Below the pieces are notes generated by a model that had not been told where the DNA came from, made no database searches, and saw only the letters and a list, made by a program, of their open reading frames with translations. From NCBI GenBank assembly GCA_014706295.1, contig JACSVZ010000007.1:59906975-59970974 (forward strand): 64,000 bases of DNA. Reading direction: 5' to 3'. The stretch is from Lycocorax pyrrhopterus obiensis (taxonomy: Eukaryota; Chordata; Aves; Passeriformes; Paradisaeidae). The position numbers and the translations under genes were made by a program. Shown here in pieces: positions 28,601-43,600 of the stretch (position 1 is its first letter; the number at the start of each line of letters is the position of its first letter).

Positions 28601-31600
28601 AATAAAGCAAGTACATACAATACATCTTACATATATTTAGTAACTCTGACAAACTTTTGCAGTTCTACTGCATTTCTGAAATACTTCATCTTTTATAGAG
28701 CACAAATCCATAATAATGCACAAAATTATATTCATGGGGGGGTGATACATTATCTCTGCTAAAATAAAAAAATAATGTAATAGTCAGTATTTAATTATAC
28801 AGATTGAACTTGAACATATATCAACTTGTAGACCAATCTTGAATAATCTGCACTCAATTCTGCATTTTGCTTCCCTGGAGACTGTTGAAAATATCTATCA
28901 CAACCCCCAATCAAAATATGGCATAAATTAGAAAGTCTTTCAGATATGATTGGAATATTAATCACTGTACTTTATTATAAAGTATCAAGCCAAAATTCTA
29001 TTTCCCAAATTACATTCAGATAATTAAAAAAAAAAAGTTTGAAATGATTAGATGGTATAGATTAGTTTTGTTCCATTACCAAACATGTACATGCAGAGTC
29101 TTTTATTAAAGCCTCCTGAAACTTAAGCCATGGATTTCTTCTTGATGGATTTCTAAAGCAATTCTCAGAAAGGCCAGGCTGCATTGCAGGTGTCACCTGT
29201 GAGCTTTTGTCTGAAGAGTGAAGTGTAAAAATATCAATGTCCTGGCCAAGAGCATCAATGGGAAATGAGGGTTGAGGAAAATACATTTACTCTGAGCTCT
29301 GCAGGTTCCGTATTTTGTTGTGGCAATCAAACTGGAAGCAAAAGTTCTGAGAAAAAAGCCCCTACCTTGCAATTAGGGCATGTTCAGAGAGAGCAAAAAG
29401 TGCATTTAATCTCAAATCCCAGGAAGTCTGCTAAAGGAACTGCAGGATGTGGCTGCTTGTAAGAATTTGAGAGCCGACTCAATAAATCTGAGAGTCAGTT
29501 GTGGGCTTATGTGAGCTGAGTAACTTTCTCACTCTGAAATAATCACAGAATCACAGAATGGTTTGGGTGGGAAAGGACCTCAAAGACCATTTTGTTCCAA
29601 CCCCCTGCCATGGGCAGGGGACACTTCCACCAGATCAGGTTGCCCCAAGCCCTGTCCAACCCGGCCTGGAACACTTCCAGGGAAAAAAACCCAAAAACCA
29701 GAAAAAGATAACAAAACTAAACAAAAAAAGAGAAAGCTGTCTCACACAAACACTTATCCTCCTCAGTTCTAACAGAATTAAGCTTTCATAATAAAAGGGG
29801 AGCGGGGGGAAGACAACAAAAGCTATTTTTTTGTATAGCATTTTATGCGCATACTTTCATGAATCTGAAGACTCTTTTATAACAGTAACTTTGCTTTTTT
29901 TTGATGTCTTAAATATCCCTGCCACTCCAGAGACTGATTTTATGCTTCCCCATTGTGTTTGCCTTGCACATTTTTAAGAACATTGTCTGTGTGGTCATAG
30001 GCCAAACATATGTTTCACTTGGAACATTTCTCGTATTGTGGTTAAAATATATCCCATTGCCAAAACTAAAAGATAAAAGCAGTCCAGGAAAAAAAATGAA
30101 AAAAGATTAATAACTATTATTCACATAATAAAAATTTAACATTGCAGCATTTTTTGATAGATCCTAAAATGATTTCTTTAAAGCTTCTTTCTTGTGCTAA
30201 CAGAAGAACAATGTCCACAGAGATTTAACTCCTCCCCTCCAGTACCATAAGGTAATTCTGAAACTATAAATGAATAAAGCATTTGCACACTTTTGATAGA
30301 CAAACCACCAAATTAGGGCTGTTTTAACTAACTGATAATGTTAAATAATTAACTCATTTTGAAAATAAATCTACCTGGAAGGTCTAGGGTTAATATTTGA
30401 TGTACACTCTTATCCTGGGACCAGGAAGACATGGAAGAGGTGAAAAATATAAATTTTTGGGTAAATTTTGATTACACACAGTAAGTTTTGTTCAGTAAAG
30501 TGACATACAGGCTGGTTCACCAACCCTGAGCGTTTCTCAGGATCCCCCAGACAAGAGGTCAGCTAACCAAAGAAAGGATTTGCTACCTGAAAAAATTAAA
30601 CCGTGAAAGAGAATCTCAAATAAACCTGTGTTACCACAAACCAGCACTGTCAAGAATTTCTTCTTAAGATCTAATTCTAACCCTGCCCTCTGTCAGTTTG
30701 AAGCCATTCCCCCTTGCCCTGTTCCTCCTTGCCCTTGTCCAAAATCCCTCTCCAGCTCTCTTGGAGCTCCTTTAGGCACTGGAAGGTGCTCCAAGGTCTC
30801 CCCAGAACCTTCTCTTCTCCAGGATGAACAACTCCAGCTCTTTTAGCTTGTCACTACATTCATTGCATGCAGAGTTTTAAATTGTAAAGTCTAAGTGCCA
30901 TAATCACTGCTGATTTTAGAGAACTACTTGTATTTCTAGTGGATTCTAACATCCAAATAAAAGCTAATTTTAGCTTTTTACTCTAATTTTTCAAAAGCTT
31001 CTCTACTCACCAACACACAGTAATTTCTAATATCCTCTACAGCACTGTAAACAGTTCAGTATTGCTCACAAAGTGTACTTTTAAAGCTGCTAGGAAAGCA
31101 AAACAGTTTCTTTCCACTGTGTTTCCAGTTTTGACAGAATAATATAAAACAAATATAAAAATGATTAAAAGGAAAGGACACCTTTGCAATGGGATTACCT
31201 GCATGACATCAGTAACATCAATGAAATGAGTTCCTGGAAACTTTGTGTCTTCCTCTTCACTGTGTATTTCTTCTGGAGTCTTAAAAAGACAGATTGCAAT
31301 TGTTAGGTATTTCATCTTGGGGGTGTGGAAATGCATTAGCAGAAAACCTTCATGACAAGAATGCAATTAAATCACACCTTCCACTATCCCAGGTTGCTCC
31401 AAGCCCCGTCCAACCTGGCCTGGAACACTGCCAGGGATGGGGCAGCCACAGCTTCTGTGGGCAACCTGTGCCAGGGCCTCACCACCCTCACAGTCATTAA
31501 TTCCTTCAAAATATCCAGTCTAAACCTACTCTCTGCCAGTTGAAACCATTCCCCCTTGTCCCTACTCTTGTAAATAGTCCCTGTCTTTCTTGTAGGGTCC

Positions 31601-34600
31601 GTTCAGGTACTGCAAGGCTGCAATGAGGTCATCCCAAAGCCTTTTCTTCTCCAGGCTGAACATGCCCAATTTTCTCAGCCTTTCCTCATAGAAGAGGTGC
31701 TCCATCCCTCTAATCAATTTGCTGGGATGGTGTAACAGAATTTTAAACACAAATCACTATTTCAGCCCACAATCTCTGCCTGATTCAGTGAATACTTGGA
31801 TCACAGGACTCTGGAGGACCTAACTCCTGAAGGCAGGAAAACAGAATGTACAATAACCACACAAAAATCATCAGTGCCCCACCAAGCCTTCACACACTCT
31901 GTCCTTATCATTCAGCACGCAGCAGTTACCCTTAGAGCTGCACAAAAACCCTCCTTACTGCTTAGATCAAGATTAAAAACACTTCTGAAAAGTTGTATGG
32001 AAAGAGAATCGAGTGGCCACTCCAACACCACAGGCTCCTGGGGCTCAGTGCCCACACCACTGACCACTCCAGAACAGCCAAGCTGCAGAGGGAGGGATGA
32101 GGAACATCCCCACAACACTGAAGCCAGTGAAAACAGGACAGGCATGGGCCAACAGGGATTGTAATTCTTTACAGGACACAGGAACACTGTTTTTCTCAGA
32201 GTTTTACTATGGTGATAATTTAATCTTGGCAGAACAGCGTCTTTACATAATTTTTCATTTTCTTAAACAAATACCTTATACTATAAATTCTTTAGAATAA
32301 TTACTCAATTTTTCCTAGAACTGTCTCATTTCTCTAACTAAAAAAAAAGACAATGAGAACTTTGCAGCAATTTAACATATTTTCTTTAGAACAAGTATGA
32401 GTTCCCAGACAACCAGTACCTGTATTACAGCATCGACAGGAGGGAGCAGAGGCTCAGAGCCTGGAAGAACGTGATTTACACTCCCACTGGCACTTGAAAC
32501 ACTGTCAATATCAACATTTGGTAACACCTAGGACAGGGGAAAAAAAAGCATCAATATAAAAATCTATATATTAGTTTGGCTATTATTATTGAACTTTTTA
32601 GATTTTTTCTTCCACTTGCTTCTGAGCCACTAAATTCAGTGCTCTCCGTTTCTCGTGCCTGCATCTGGTATCAGCTTGGTTCTAAAAATCAAAACACTGT
32701 AATGTCAAAAACTAACACCAGAAATAGTCACCTCTTCTCTTGCAGCACCTGATTTCTCCTGTTCTCTACTCCCCTGACACTTTGCCTTGCATGGAACAGA
32801 AGGTGAGTGCACCTGTAATAATTATCTATAACAAAATTAGAGCAGAGGTGTGTTTGCCTTGCAATTAGTTCAGAAGATTACAATACAGTTTGTAACAAAG
32901 GCATGCCCATTGCAGCATCAAAATGTGTTGTTTTTCTGTTAAAAACAAAGATTTCAATGCTTGCTAAATTCCTCAGGGAAAAGAAAAATCACTTTAAATA
33001 TTTAAGAACTGGGTGAAATAACAGCAAAATGCAGGTGGGTGGAAGAAAGTGAAACAGCAAGGGAACAAAGCACAGCACACTCTACCTGTGTGTAACTCTG
33101 AGTTCCATGAATCATTTGTGTCTGAAAGGTGCGTGGGGGAGTGTGTGCAGTCTCAACAGTTTGAATCCAAAATAATGAACATGTAAGAAACATTCACTTC
33201 CTTGACAACAGACTCATGCAAAAAACTAAAACAACAAACCTCAACCCACGAGGTAAGGACTGCAAGGGTTGATTAATCAGGAGTGAAACCCTTGGGTTGA
33301 CAATCATGCTCAAAACAGAGATCTTAAAGGCCAAAGCAATCATCCAAGAAAACTGACATTTATATTTCTTTTATTCCAAGTTTGTTCTGGCTCAAAAATC
33401 TCATTAAAAAAATAGAAAATGTGACATAGATCTATTTTACAGATGCCCTGCATAGGTGACTTAGGGAAGAAATAGTTTTCTATTCTGGTCAAATAATAAA
33501 GATAATTGTTAAAATATGAATAAATATATTACTATAGCACGAGAACTGCTCGGTCCCTCCATTCTATATTTTTCTAATTCTCACTGAAAAGCATCCACTG
33601 ACGTCAAAGTGTGTTACTGATGGATCAGACTGCCTGTGGTTAGCACTCGTTAAAATAAACAAATCATCATCACTCTTGACATGTACCTGCACAGAGAGCT
33701 GAGGTGGGTCCTTTTTCTCTGATCTCATCTCTATCACAGCTATGTTTGGCTTTTTTACCTCGACTGGAGGCTTTGGTGGCACTTGAGGGAGGGAGGTTGT
33801 AACTGTGATGGGGTGTGGTTTATCTATGACTACTCCAGCAGGCTGCAGTAATGTGCTGCTGCTTTGGGTTTGACCTAAAGACAGTTGAAAAACAATTAAA
33901 ACTTCATCTCCAAAGCCAGTAAATTAATAAATTAATTAAAATTATATTCTGTGTGTTTTGAGGTTCTGTGTGCAATTACAGACCAATTAACAATAAGCCC
34001 CCAATTAACATTAGCTAAACTATGGTAATTCACCAGCTAATTTTAAAGCTTTCCCAGCAGAAATTGTAAACTCGACACTACCTTTTTTTCTTAATTATTC
34101 ACTTTTCTTGACTCTGGTGACACCTACTGCTGAAAACAAGAATTGTGTTTGCCATTCAAAAACGACAGGCCGTGCTTCCCCCACCTCACATTCTCTTAAT
34201 CATACCCAAAGTACTATTACACTTAGTGTAACAACCCACAAATTTTTGTCTGAGACAGCCTTTTAAAAAAAATAATTACCTTATTTCAATGCCTGTATAA
34301 TACTAACCCTTCTCAAAACAAGCCCTGTATAAAGGTTCTATTGAAGGTCCAAAAATCCAGAAGTCATGGCAAGGAATTTACAGTGCTTGGCACAGTCCTA
34401 CTGAAATTGTTAGGCTGAAGTCATTGCAAGTGTTGAATCCAAGGGTGAGTGATTCAGTTCCTGCTTACATGGATACCAAACTGAAAGCAAGAACATCAAC
34501 TCTAAAACCGAAGTGTACCATAAAAGGTACAGCTAAGCAAGCAATTGCTCTGTCAGGGTGTCACCAGACATCCAGCAGGAAGGATGAGGAAAACCAGAAC

Positions 34601-37600
34601 ATTTTCAGCTGATCCCCCAGATTTCCCATGAGAAAGGCAGGTGCAAATCTCATGGAATGGTTTGGGTTGGAAGGGACCTTAGAGATCATCTAATTTCAAC
34701 CCCCAACCCACTGACTTAAGAAGATCAAAGTTGTATTTCCATGCAGTAGCAGCAATTAACCTGCACACAATCTTCTCCAGGGCATTTGCTCCTACCTAGT
34801 GGAATAGCCATGGGAATGAGGTGCCCTTCTAGGGGACCAGAGGCAGCAGGGACATCTTGGCTGGGACTGAAGAGGTACTGGTTCTGCTGGGCAAGGGCAT
34901 ACACAGGATGCTTCTTCCTGGGGCTGCTGATGACCTTCTGTGTGTGAGAGGAGGTCTGGGTTCTTGCTGACTTCACCTTTGTACCTGAAACAAGAGCAGA
35001 TGAACTGCAGGTCACAACCCATGTACAAACCCAGGGACATCACTCTGCTGAATCCATTGCAAATTACTGCTGTGGGATAGAGGGAATGAAGGAGGGAGTC
35101 CCAAAGGGCAGAACCTAAAAGTGCTATAGGTAGGTGATAGATAGATAGATAGATAGATAGATAGACAGATAGAGAGATAGATGGATGTCTCAGTATTGGC
35201 AGCAATGAAGGAGTTAACATTGCAATTTTTAAGTTGAATCTAGCAGATAAGGGCACAGAAACATGAAAAGGACCAAAGGACAGTAATAAGTCGGAATGAA
35301 ATGTGTGATTTAGCAGCCAAGAAGAAATCCATAATTTAGGTTTGAAATGCAGCCACAAAACTGACAGGTACTCAAAGGAATAGGTCTAATCTGTAAATTC
35401 CTGGTTTAACAACTCACAGCTACTGGAAAATCAAGCTGTAGCTAAAACCCAGAAGTCTTGACTTCCATCATCAAGGAAGCACTGATTTTTTGGTCCAGTT
35501 TTTCAAGTGTATTGTAAATAGCCAGCCAGAAGTAATTTATATGAAAAAATGTCTTAAGCATTGAGCAGAGGAGAGCATTTATTGCAATGTGCATTTCTCA
35601 CCACACAGTCATGCAAGGTCTCATTCAACTTACAGCAAACCATGGATATTATTAAGGAAATTATTAACTTGAATCTAAATGGATAAATACTGCTTGAAAA
35701 TTCCCCCCCAAAAGATATCAACAACTGTCAATCAGACAGAAGTGCTTCTACTGTTGTTTTGTAGGTGTTAGGATAATGAATCTGGAAAGAAACACACTGG
35801 TAACCAAGTTCATACCTTTATTACAGCCAAAAAAATGTCATCTCACTCCTCTGTTGTTTCTAATAATCACCTCCCTGTACTTGCAGCCAGTTAACACGTG
35901 GCAACAAGCACTTTTTAGCTCTGTTCACATTTAACAGCCTCCTAATTAATTGAAGAATGAAAGTCAATGATCATAAAATATAGGGATAATAAAGATTGAT
36001 AATGTGACTTTTGTTAGATGCAGACAAGCAGCTAAGGCAGTTCACTCCCAAAGTGGCATTTTTGTACAGACAAATTATGGGTTGTAAGCCTGGAAACAAG
36101 AACAAGTCATAACTCCTCAGTGAGAAAACACAGGTCAGAGAGAAGCATCTCTAGAAAAGGGTTTATGGTCATGTTGGATAAGCAAGGGAATGAGAAATCA
36201 CAACACAATGCCCTGGTCAAGAGGATAAATGTAACCCCCAGATGTCTCAACAGGATGTCTGAGATGGAGCAGGAGAAGACTTCCATGTACGCTAACACTG
36301 CATTGAGCACTCATTCTGTATCTCTGCAAATATTAAAACAGATTGGACATTCAAAGGCATTTTTCATTTTTTTAAGGAAAAATCACCTGGAAACTGAAGC
36401 AGCTGTGAACTGAAGCCAAAACCTCACTACAAATCAGATAATAAACCTGAAGTGTCCTATTTGCTTCTGAAGCACAAGGTATTTTGCCATGGGAAGAAGC
36501 AGAATTTCTGATGTCTTTAAATGATGAGCTTGTGCCTTTCTGCAAAGCACAGGTTAGCCAAAAAAACTGTTCTGCACTCAGACAAATTACTGGACTCTGT
36601 AACATAAATAGATACAGTTCAGAGGCTCGTGATTTAGAAGAGGTCATACTACATGATCTAACAGTCCCCCTTGGCCTTGAACTTTTGAGTAAAAGCAGAA
36701 ATTGGCAGCGTATCTGTAATGCTGCCAACTTGTAAAAACAAGGTTCTCACAGTGAAAATGATTAAGTACTGTATACACACAGCACCTCATCTTAATTGCT
36801 TTCAACTTTTCATTTTTGCCTGAAAAGTTTATTTGCACTGGGCAGAAACTAGACATTTAATTAAACTTAGCTTTAAAAAAGCAGTGTTTTACATGTATTT
36901 ATCAGTTCACATTATGCAAGAAAACAACTCCAGCTTTTTTTTTAGAAATGATCTCTTACTCATAAAAGTGTTAGTTGAATTTTTTTCCTAACTTCCCATA
37001 AGAAACCAAGCATTAGTCACCATAGTTTATTTGCAAAGAAAATGGTCGAGAGTTATAAAATGACTGAAAAGAGACTCTCCAGATGGCCATTTCAGTCTTA
37101 AATAAACATCCTTATTCTAACACTAATTTAAAACAAGCTCAGTGGACTGCTCTAACAAAATAGAGTCATTTAACAAGTCTGGATTTTTCAGCCAATCAAA
37201 CCCAAGGCCAAAAACTTCCAACAATTTTGAAGCCTTTATCACCTGGTACATCAAGGCCAGGAAGGGAATCTGTGGGTGCAGATCCATGAAGGGAAGAACT
37301 AACCATACCTAATGGGAAAGAGATTTGTTTATTTCCTTCCTTTTTTTTAAGAACCTGGTGCTTTGAAGTGCTCATTCAACCTCGGTGCATTTTATTTACA
37401 CTCCTACTATAGAGGAGCACAGATCTGTTCCTAATTTTATTATTTATACTTTCCTTTGCCGTAACTGCACCTTCCACAACAGCAGTGCCCAAAATCAATG
37501 ACCTGTTTTGTCTTCGCGAGACTCACGTGAAACATCATGGATTGTTTTGCCACTTTATTGGCAAGATGTAGGAAAGCACAAAAATGAAGCAGTTTGACCA

Positions 37601-40600
37601 ACAGTCTTACCAAGAGTCAAAGATAAGTAACACCAGTATCAAACAAACCTCAGTCCCAGTTAAAATCAGAAAGCTTGGGAATAGGACACACTCAGTGGAG
37701 GGCTGTTCCTTTACACAACGTGCAAAAAATTCCGTTCTTCCCTTAGGTAAGAATACAAAGGGGGTGTCTTATTTTATTTACTGTCAAGACAGAGACAAAA
37801 CCATACCTTCCCCTAACTGCAGCCTGATGTTCAATAGAGAAACAAATTTTATGGTGGCTTTTCTGCTGCACACACACGTTTTGCTGTGCTGCTGCTGCCT
37901 GACTTACTGGCTTGGAAGGGAATCACTCTGGGAAAAGGCTATCCAGAGGTCACTCTGTTTTCCAGCAAAGAGCTTTGAAGCTGTTTGTCACATGCAGGAG
38001 TTCTGGAAGATTGAAGGCAGCATTGATCCAGTGCAGTTTTCCCTTTCATTTCTATTTGCCTCCAACAGAAAAAAGCTGAAGCACAGGAGCAGCTCGTTGC
38101 AACTTCACAGAACCTGCACCTTCCCACTTCACTGACACTACTGAATTCAGCTGGTAGTTTCAAATGATCAAACGACCTATTTGTTATAATTAGATTGGGG
38201 AGGGGGGCACTCTTTCTGCCACTTTACAAGATATTGTTTCTGGAATGATGAAATTGGCCTCCTCGGAAAGGTTATGACCTTCTATAAAGGACAAGAGCTC
38301 AATAAATAGAGAAGAAAATTCATTTAGGACTCAGCAAAAGCAGAACTGCTGATTAAATATTTTTAAAGGAGTGCCTGTTCTCAATTCAAATCTTAGTGGC
38401 CACTATATCACTGTTATTACTACCCTAAGTGCTTACTAGCACACATTTCACTCAAACAAATCTGCACAGAACAAATTAAATTACAGGTGTGCAGCACAGC
38501 CAGTAGCCAAAAAGAGTGATGTACCAGAGGATACCAGCACACAGTTTTTCACCAAAAAAAAGACATTCAAGAGAGGGCAAATAAAGTATCTAAGTCACAA
38601 GGCTGGCTGTTTACACATGACACTTTACTGTGCCTTAATTATGCCTCCCTTGATAGGGGAGAATTCCTAGAGCCCTTGCCCGGGCTCTGCAGACGAAAGG
38701 GACTTTTCCACGCTTCTTGCTTTCAGAAAGTTGTTTATTAAGTCTTATCAAAAGGAGCTGAGCCAGGGACATGACTCCCCTTAGAGCATGCGAGAGAAAA
38801 GGTGAGTTATCAAGATTACACTGTTCTTTTAAAGGTAAATTACCCAATGAAAACCCAAAACGAAAGATATTTTTACTTTTCTACCAATGTTCAATAAATC
38901 TTTCTGTCACATGAAAGGAACTGCTGAATTTTTCACCCAATCATCTCAATCCACTTTTGCCGCAGAAAATGGAGTAGTAGAAGAAGAAGAAGGTCTGGAG
39001 AACAACAACAATCCTCCATTTTGAAGTTTTTGCTTTTTATTTATTTACTATATTAACAAACCAAACACCTCTAAATTTTCACCCTGTGACAATCTTTATA
39101 TAATGTTCTATCACCTAGTTCACACCAGTGTAGATTCTGCTTCTTCCCAGAGGGTAGGTAATTTTCTCCATGGATGAAGGTCAAAGACAGGGTTGTCCAG
39201 GGGGGTAGAACCCTTCAAAACAGGCAGAGAAATATTCCCTGCACTTTGGACTCCCACATCACATAACAGGGTCTCACCTCTTAAAAAATGGTGAGTTTTG
39301 AAAAGTTTTCTAGGTTTTTGCTAAGACTATAACCCACGTTTTCCAGGAGGGTTATGAGAATTGTGAATACTTTCCACCAATAACACTTTCTCTTCACACA
39401 TCACAACTGGGCTCCAGAGCACAGGTAAGGAAAGTGCCACAAGGACCACGTCAGGCCAAACAACAGATTCTTGTGGTATTTGGAGGACTTGCCACTGTGG
39501 ATGTACATCATAACCACACAGAAGGTGTGGGTTGGAAGGAATCACAGAAGGGCTTGGGTTGGAAGGAACCTTCAGGATCAAGCAGTTCCAACCCGCTGCC
39601 ATAGGCAAGGATGCCTTCCACTAGACCAGGTTACTCAATAATATTAAAATAACAATAATAATAATGATGATGATGTAAAAAAAGGCCCAACCTCAAACCC
39701 CAGCAGTGCCTGTCTTCAGAGACATAGACATGTTTTACACCATCCCTGCAATGGCCTAAAAACATGATTTCATCGAGTGACTGGCTGCCTTCTGATGTTA
39801 ATCTCTCCTATTTCACACAGAATATAATGTTTTGACAGCTGTAATAAAAACCCAGACAGCATTTTTAAACATGACATTTAAGACTGCATCAAGTATATTT
39901 TCCCTGCATGGGTAACAACGGCCTAAGTGCAAGAAGCGTGGAGTGAGCCAGTTAATATTTTTCCATGGATGCACATCCTATTAACTCCATGGTGCCCACC
40001 ACCACTTTAACTACTCTTACACTTAAGCCTCTCTCCCCTCTCCACACATTCCCTTCATCATTATCTTTTCTCATGTTATTTGCTCACTCTCTCCCCAGTA
40101 CAATGATCCACACTGGATTTTCTGACACACCAGTTAAAGAGTAATCTTAGTTTCTGTATTAGGAATCAGGTCAGTTTTGAAAAGGTAAGCAGGAAATAAA
40201 ACAGATCCAGTTAAAACATTACTGTACTAACTCTAGATGAAGTTTATCTACACTGACCTATGTCAGATATCATGTAGTCTCCTTTTTAAATTATTTTTAC
40301 ACAGTTTTAATAGGTTAGAAAATTAGGACCCTCTTATCCTAACACTTTGCCTACAAAACTAATGAATAGAATTCATTATTAATCAACTAATAACCTTTCT
40401 CAATTAAATAACCCTTGCAAGCTATCACAGAAAGGAATTATACTCTGCTTATAACTCTAACTGGATGAATAAAAAGGCACTTGCACTTACTGAGCTTAAC
40501 CAATGCTTCTGATTACATCTTCCAATATTTTCAAGCTAACAGATGTCATCTTCATGCCCATATATTTAATTTTTCATATTTCAATTAATGCATTAGAAGT

Positions 40601-43600
40601 GGGAAATTAAAGATCAGATTTCCTTCAGTTTTCAAATCTCAGTACATTTTTGAACTCTGAATGAATTAAGAATTTAAATGAAATGACTGGATAAACCCAA
40701 CACAAGAAATACATCTCCCAGTGACCTTTATCAAAAATTGAGTTCATTTTTCAACACATTCAGCTGTGATTAATTTTAGCAATTCAGCTCTTTAAGTCTT
40801 GGACAATGATAAATACATACTACTATATTTATCATATTTAGAAGTAAGTATTTATTTGACAATCTAAAATAAGTGAGAGACACATTAAGCAAAGTTGAAA
40901 AACTTCTGGTATTTTTTTAGCTTTGAAAAGAGGATCTTAAATACAAATAAACTATTTCAAATGGACAGGACCTACAACAACCATCTAGTCCAACTGCCTG
41001 ACCACTTCAGAGCTGACCAAAAGTTAAATTTAGGGCATTTTCCAAATCTCTCTTAAGCCCTGACAAACCTGAGGCAGTGACCACCTCTCTGAAAAGCCAC
41101 TGCAGGTGCTTAAGCTTTATATTGAAGAGCAGATGAACTACACTTAACAGATTCATTTTCACAAGTAATTCCTAGTAGAAAAACTGGGAAGGACCACCTT
41201 GTTCCCATCAAAGAATTACTCACCTCTAACAGTCTCTATCAGCTTGGGTCTTGGAAGTTTAGATTTGGGAGAGGGAGAGTTGAATCTCAGATAAGGTCCT
41301 TTTTTAAGCGTGCTACGGTGGCCCTGGTAAATGGGTTTCCCATAAACGTGGGACAGATAATCTTCATTTTGGACCAGCCCAGTTCCACCTACAGGTCCCT
41401 GATGGACACCAAAAAGGAAAAAAAAAGTAGTTTACAATTCTTCATTTATGAAAATTGGAACAGGACAGAGCTATCACTTTCATTTCAAATTATTACACCT
41501 GCACACACAGTTTTTCACATCAATCCTGCACAGTTGTTACCAGAAAAGAAACCCACTGCTTGGGAACTCACATCTGCCCTTCTTTCTTTGCTCTGCACAT
41601 TTTCAGAAAAGTAAGTCTTAAACTTCTGTTTCCTTGTGTTATCTTCCACCTGCTTCTGCAATGGCTTAGCTGCAGATAAAGGCTTCTTTGTCAAGCATCC
41701 TTGGACGTTTTGAGTTCGCTCTTTAATTTCTTTCTTGGTCTTCATAGCCCTGAGGTTTTGGGCTCTCTTGATCCATGGGGCTTTTTGATCATATTTCCCT
41801 TGTTCTGAATCATTTCTTGCCATTTCAGCCTAAATACAAAACATAAATGTAATAAATGGAGATAACTTGATCTTCAAGGCTGTCAGCAGAGCGCGTGGAT
41901 AACTTTGAAGCTCTGAGAAATGGCCTGTTTTTCATGTTAGCCAGCAAGTGAGACCAGGGATTTTCATTAAGTAACTACAGTTTTAGAACAGAGGTAAATA
42001 TTTTATTATAGCTCACTACATGTCAGCAATAATTGGCAGCTTTCTCATGTTTTCAAGGTGTGAGTAAATCACTTTACTGTGGACATGAAAGAACAAGGCA
42101 AGGTGGAAAAACGTGACACAAAAATCTGAACTCATTTTTCCAGCCCTACCTGGATTTCCTCACTGATTGCCTTGATCCACTCATCCACAGTCCTTCGGAT
42201 ACGAATCTCTTCCAAGACATCTCTGAAACAGAAGAAAGAACTATTTTAGGTCAGTGCTTCTCAAATCACACAGATTTGTTCCTGGGAAAGTAGCGACCTA
42301 TAAATGCTCTAAAAAGAGAAGCCCAGAACACAGACAGGGAGATTCTGCACCTCTACACTCCCCTACAGGCACCAAGCAAAGCCCATGGAGAGTCCCAACC
42401 CCAAATCTGTTCTTGCATGATGCCACCTGCAAACCCCACTCCCTGCTGATAAGCACTGACATTATTACAAAATATTCTAGGAATAAGAGGCAGCCATGTG
42501 CCACTTCCTACTTTGATCACAACTAAAAAAACAAGACAGTAAAAATATTCCAACTTAAAAGAACAAAAAAGCAGATGACAAATTGCCACGTCCTCTAAAA
42601 GATAATGAGGGCAGGTAACATGCCTAAAAAAAACCACCCTTATACATATAGAATAGCTGCCTTCCTCAGGAAAATGCAAGTTTGGATTATATTTTAATAG
42701 AAAAATTCCATTATGATTCAAGCATGAATATTTAACACAATTAACAAAGCAAAAGTTCAAAAGCCAAAGATCTGTTGTGAGGTGATTAAATTCTGTAAAT
42801 TTACAGGCTTAGGAAGCCTCTTCTGCTCTGAATAATTAAATTCGTCTTTCATTTTCTTATTAATGCAAGTTTGTATGGAAACAGCTAAATGCCCTGGCAG
42901 CAGAGCAGTTTGTCCAGCTGATAAAGCCTCAGAATTCAGATTTAGCAGGAAGCAACAGGCACCTGACAAAAATTCAGTTGGCACCACAAGGGTCAAAAAA
43001 CATCTGAAGTTCAAAAATCAGGCAATGATTGCTAAGAAGAGCCAACAAATCCTTTTTGCAGGGAAGAGCACAAGTTCTTCAATGCACAGGTTTGGAAACA
43101 TCAATCTCACAAAGCACTGAATTGTAGGGTCTGACCTGTTTGTAGTCAAGGAGTTAGTGAAAGAATACATGGCATCTCTCGCACGAGTAACAGCTTCCAG
43201 ATTCTCCTCAAGGACTTTTTTATTGTTTTGAACTCCTCTCAAAATCCTTTCAGCATCCCTCAGTATAGACCTTGGCACTTTGACATTTTGAAGGATGGAT
43301 GGTTTGTTGAGCAGATGATGTTCAGGAGGATCAGGTGCAACAGGAGGATTTTTTGACTAAAATTTAAACAGAACCTCTAGCTTTTAATCAGAGATTGTAA
43401 TTTCCTATTAATCTGTTATCACATGGATACCATCATCTGAAATACTGCCCATGTGCACTACCAGCAACTTCAATTACTCAAGAGCGTTCATTATGTTGCA
43501 AATATATTTAGAGAAGTGCAAGACATCCAAAAGATCTCAAATGGAAAATGATGTGAAGCATGAGAAGCAATGCTAATGAGGCTAATAAGCATGTGAAAAG

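Larger units (their letters stand above)
26972..31198. other. TALPID3 intron 20
   Basis: A 4.2-kb intron with two CR1 fragments. The minus-strand frame at 28084-28410 lacks family similarity and splice context. Exons 20 and 21 join in phase without anything in between. Confidence 0.75.
31280..34795. other. TALPID3 introns 17 to 19
   Basis: Surrounds exons 19 and 18. One CR1 fragment at 31.4-31.7 kb and a very short one at 34.65 kb; the rest is A/T-rich and featureless. Confidence 0.7.
34985..41223. other. Long TALPID3 interval between exons 15 and 17
   Basis: 6.2 kb with the GATA microsatellite, two CR1 pieces and the candidate cassette exon at 37243-37308. The 183-codon plus-strand frame at 37584-38135 has no recognisable domain and is antisense to the gene. 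Confidence 0.7.

Noticed and set aside
41224..41388. Alternative acceptor 10 nt inside TALPID3 exon 15 (CCTGTAG|GTGG)
   Set aside because: It would shift the frame relative to exon 14 and lose the in-phase join; the outer CATCAG has the better T/C-rich tract.
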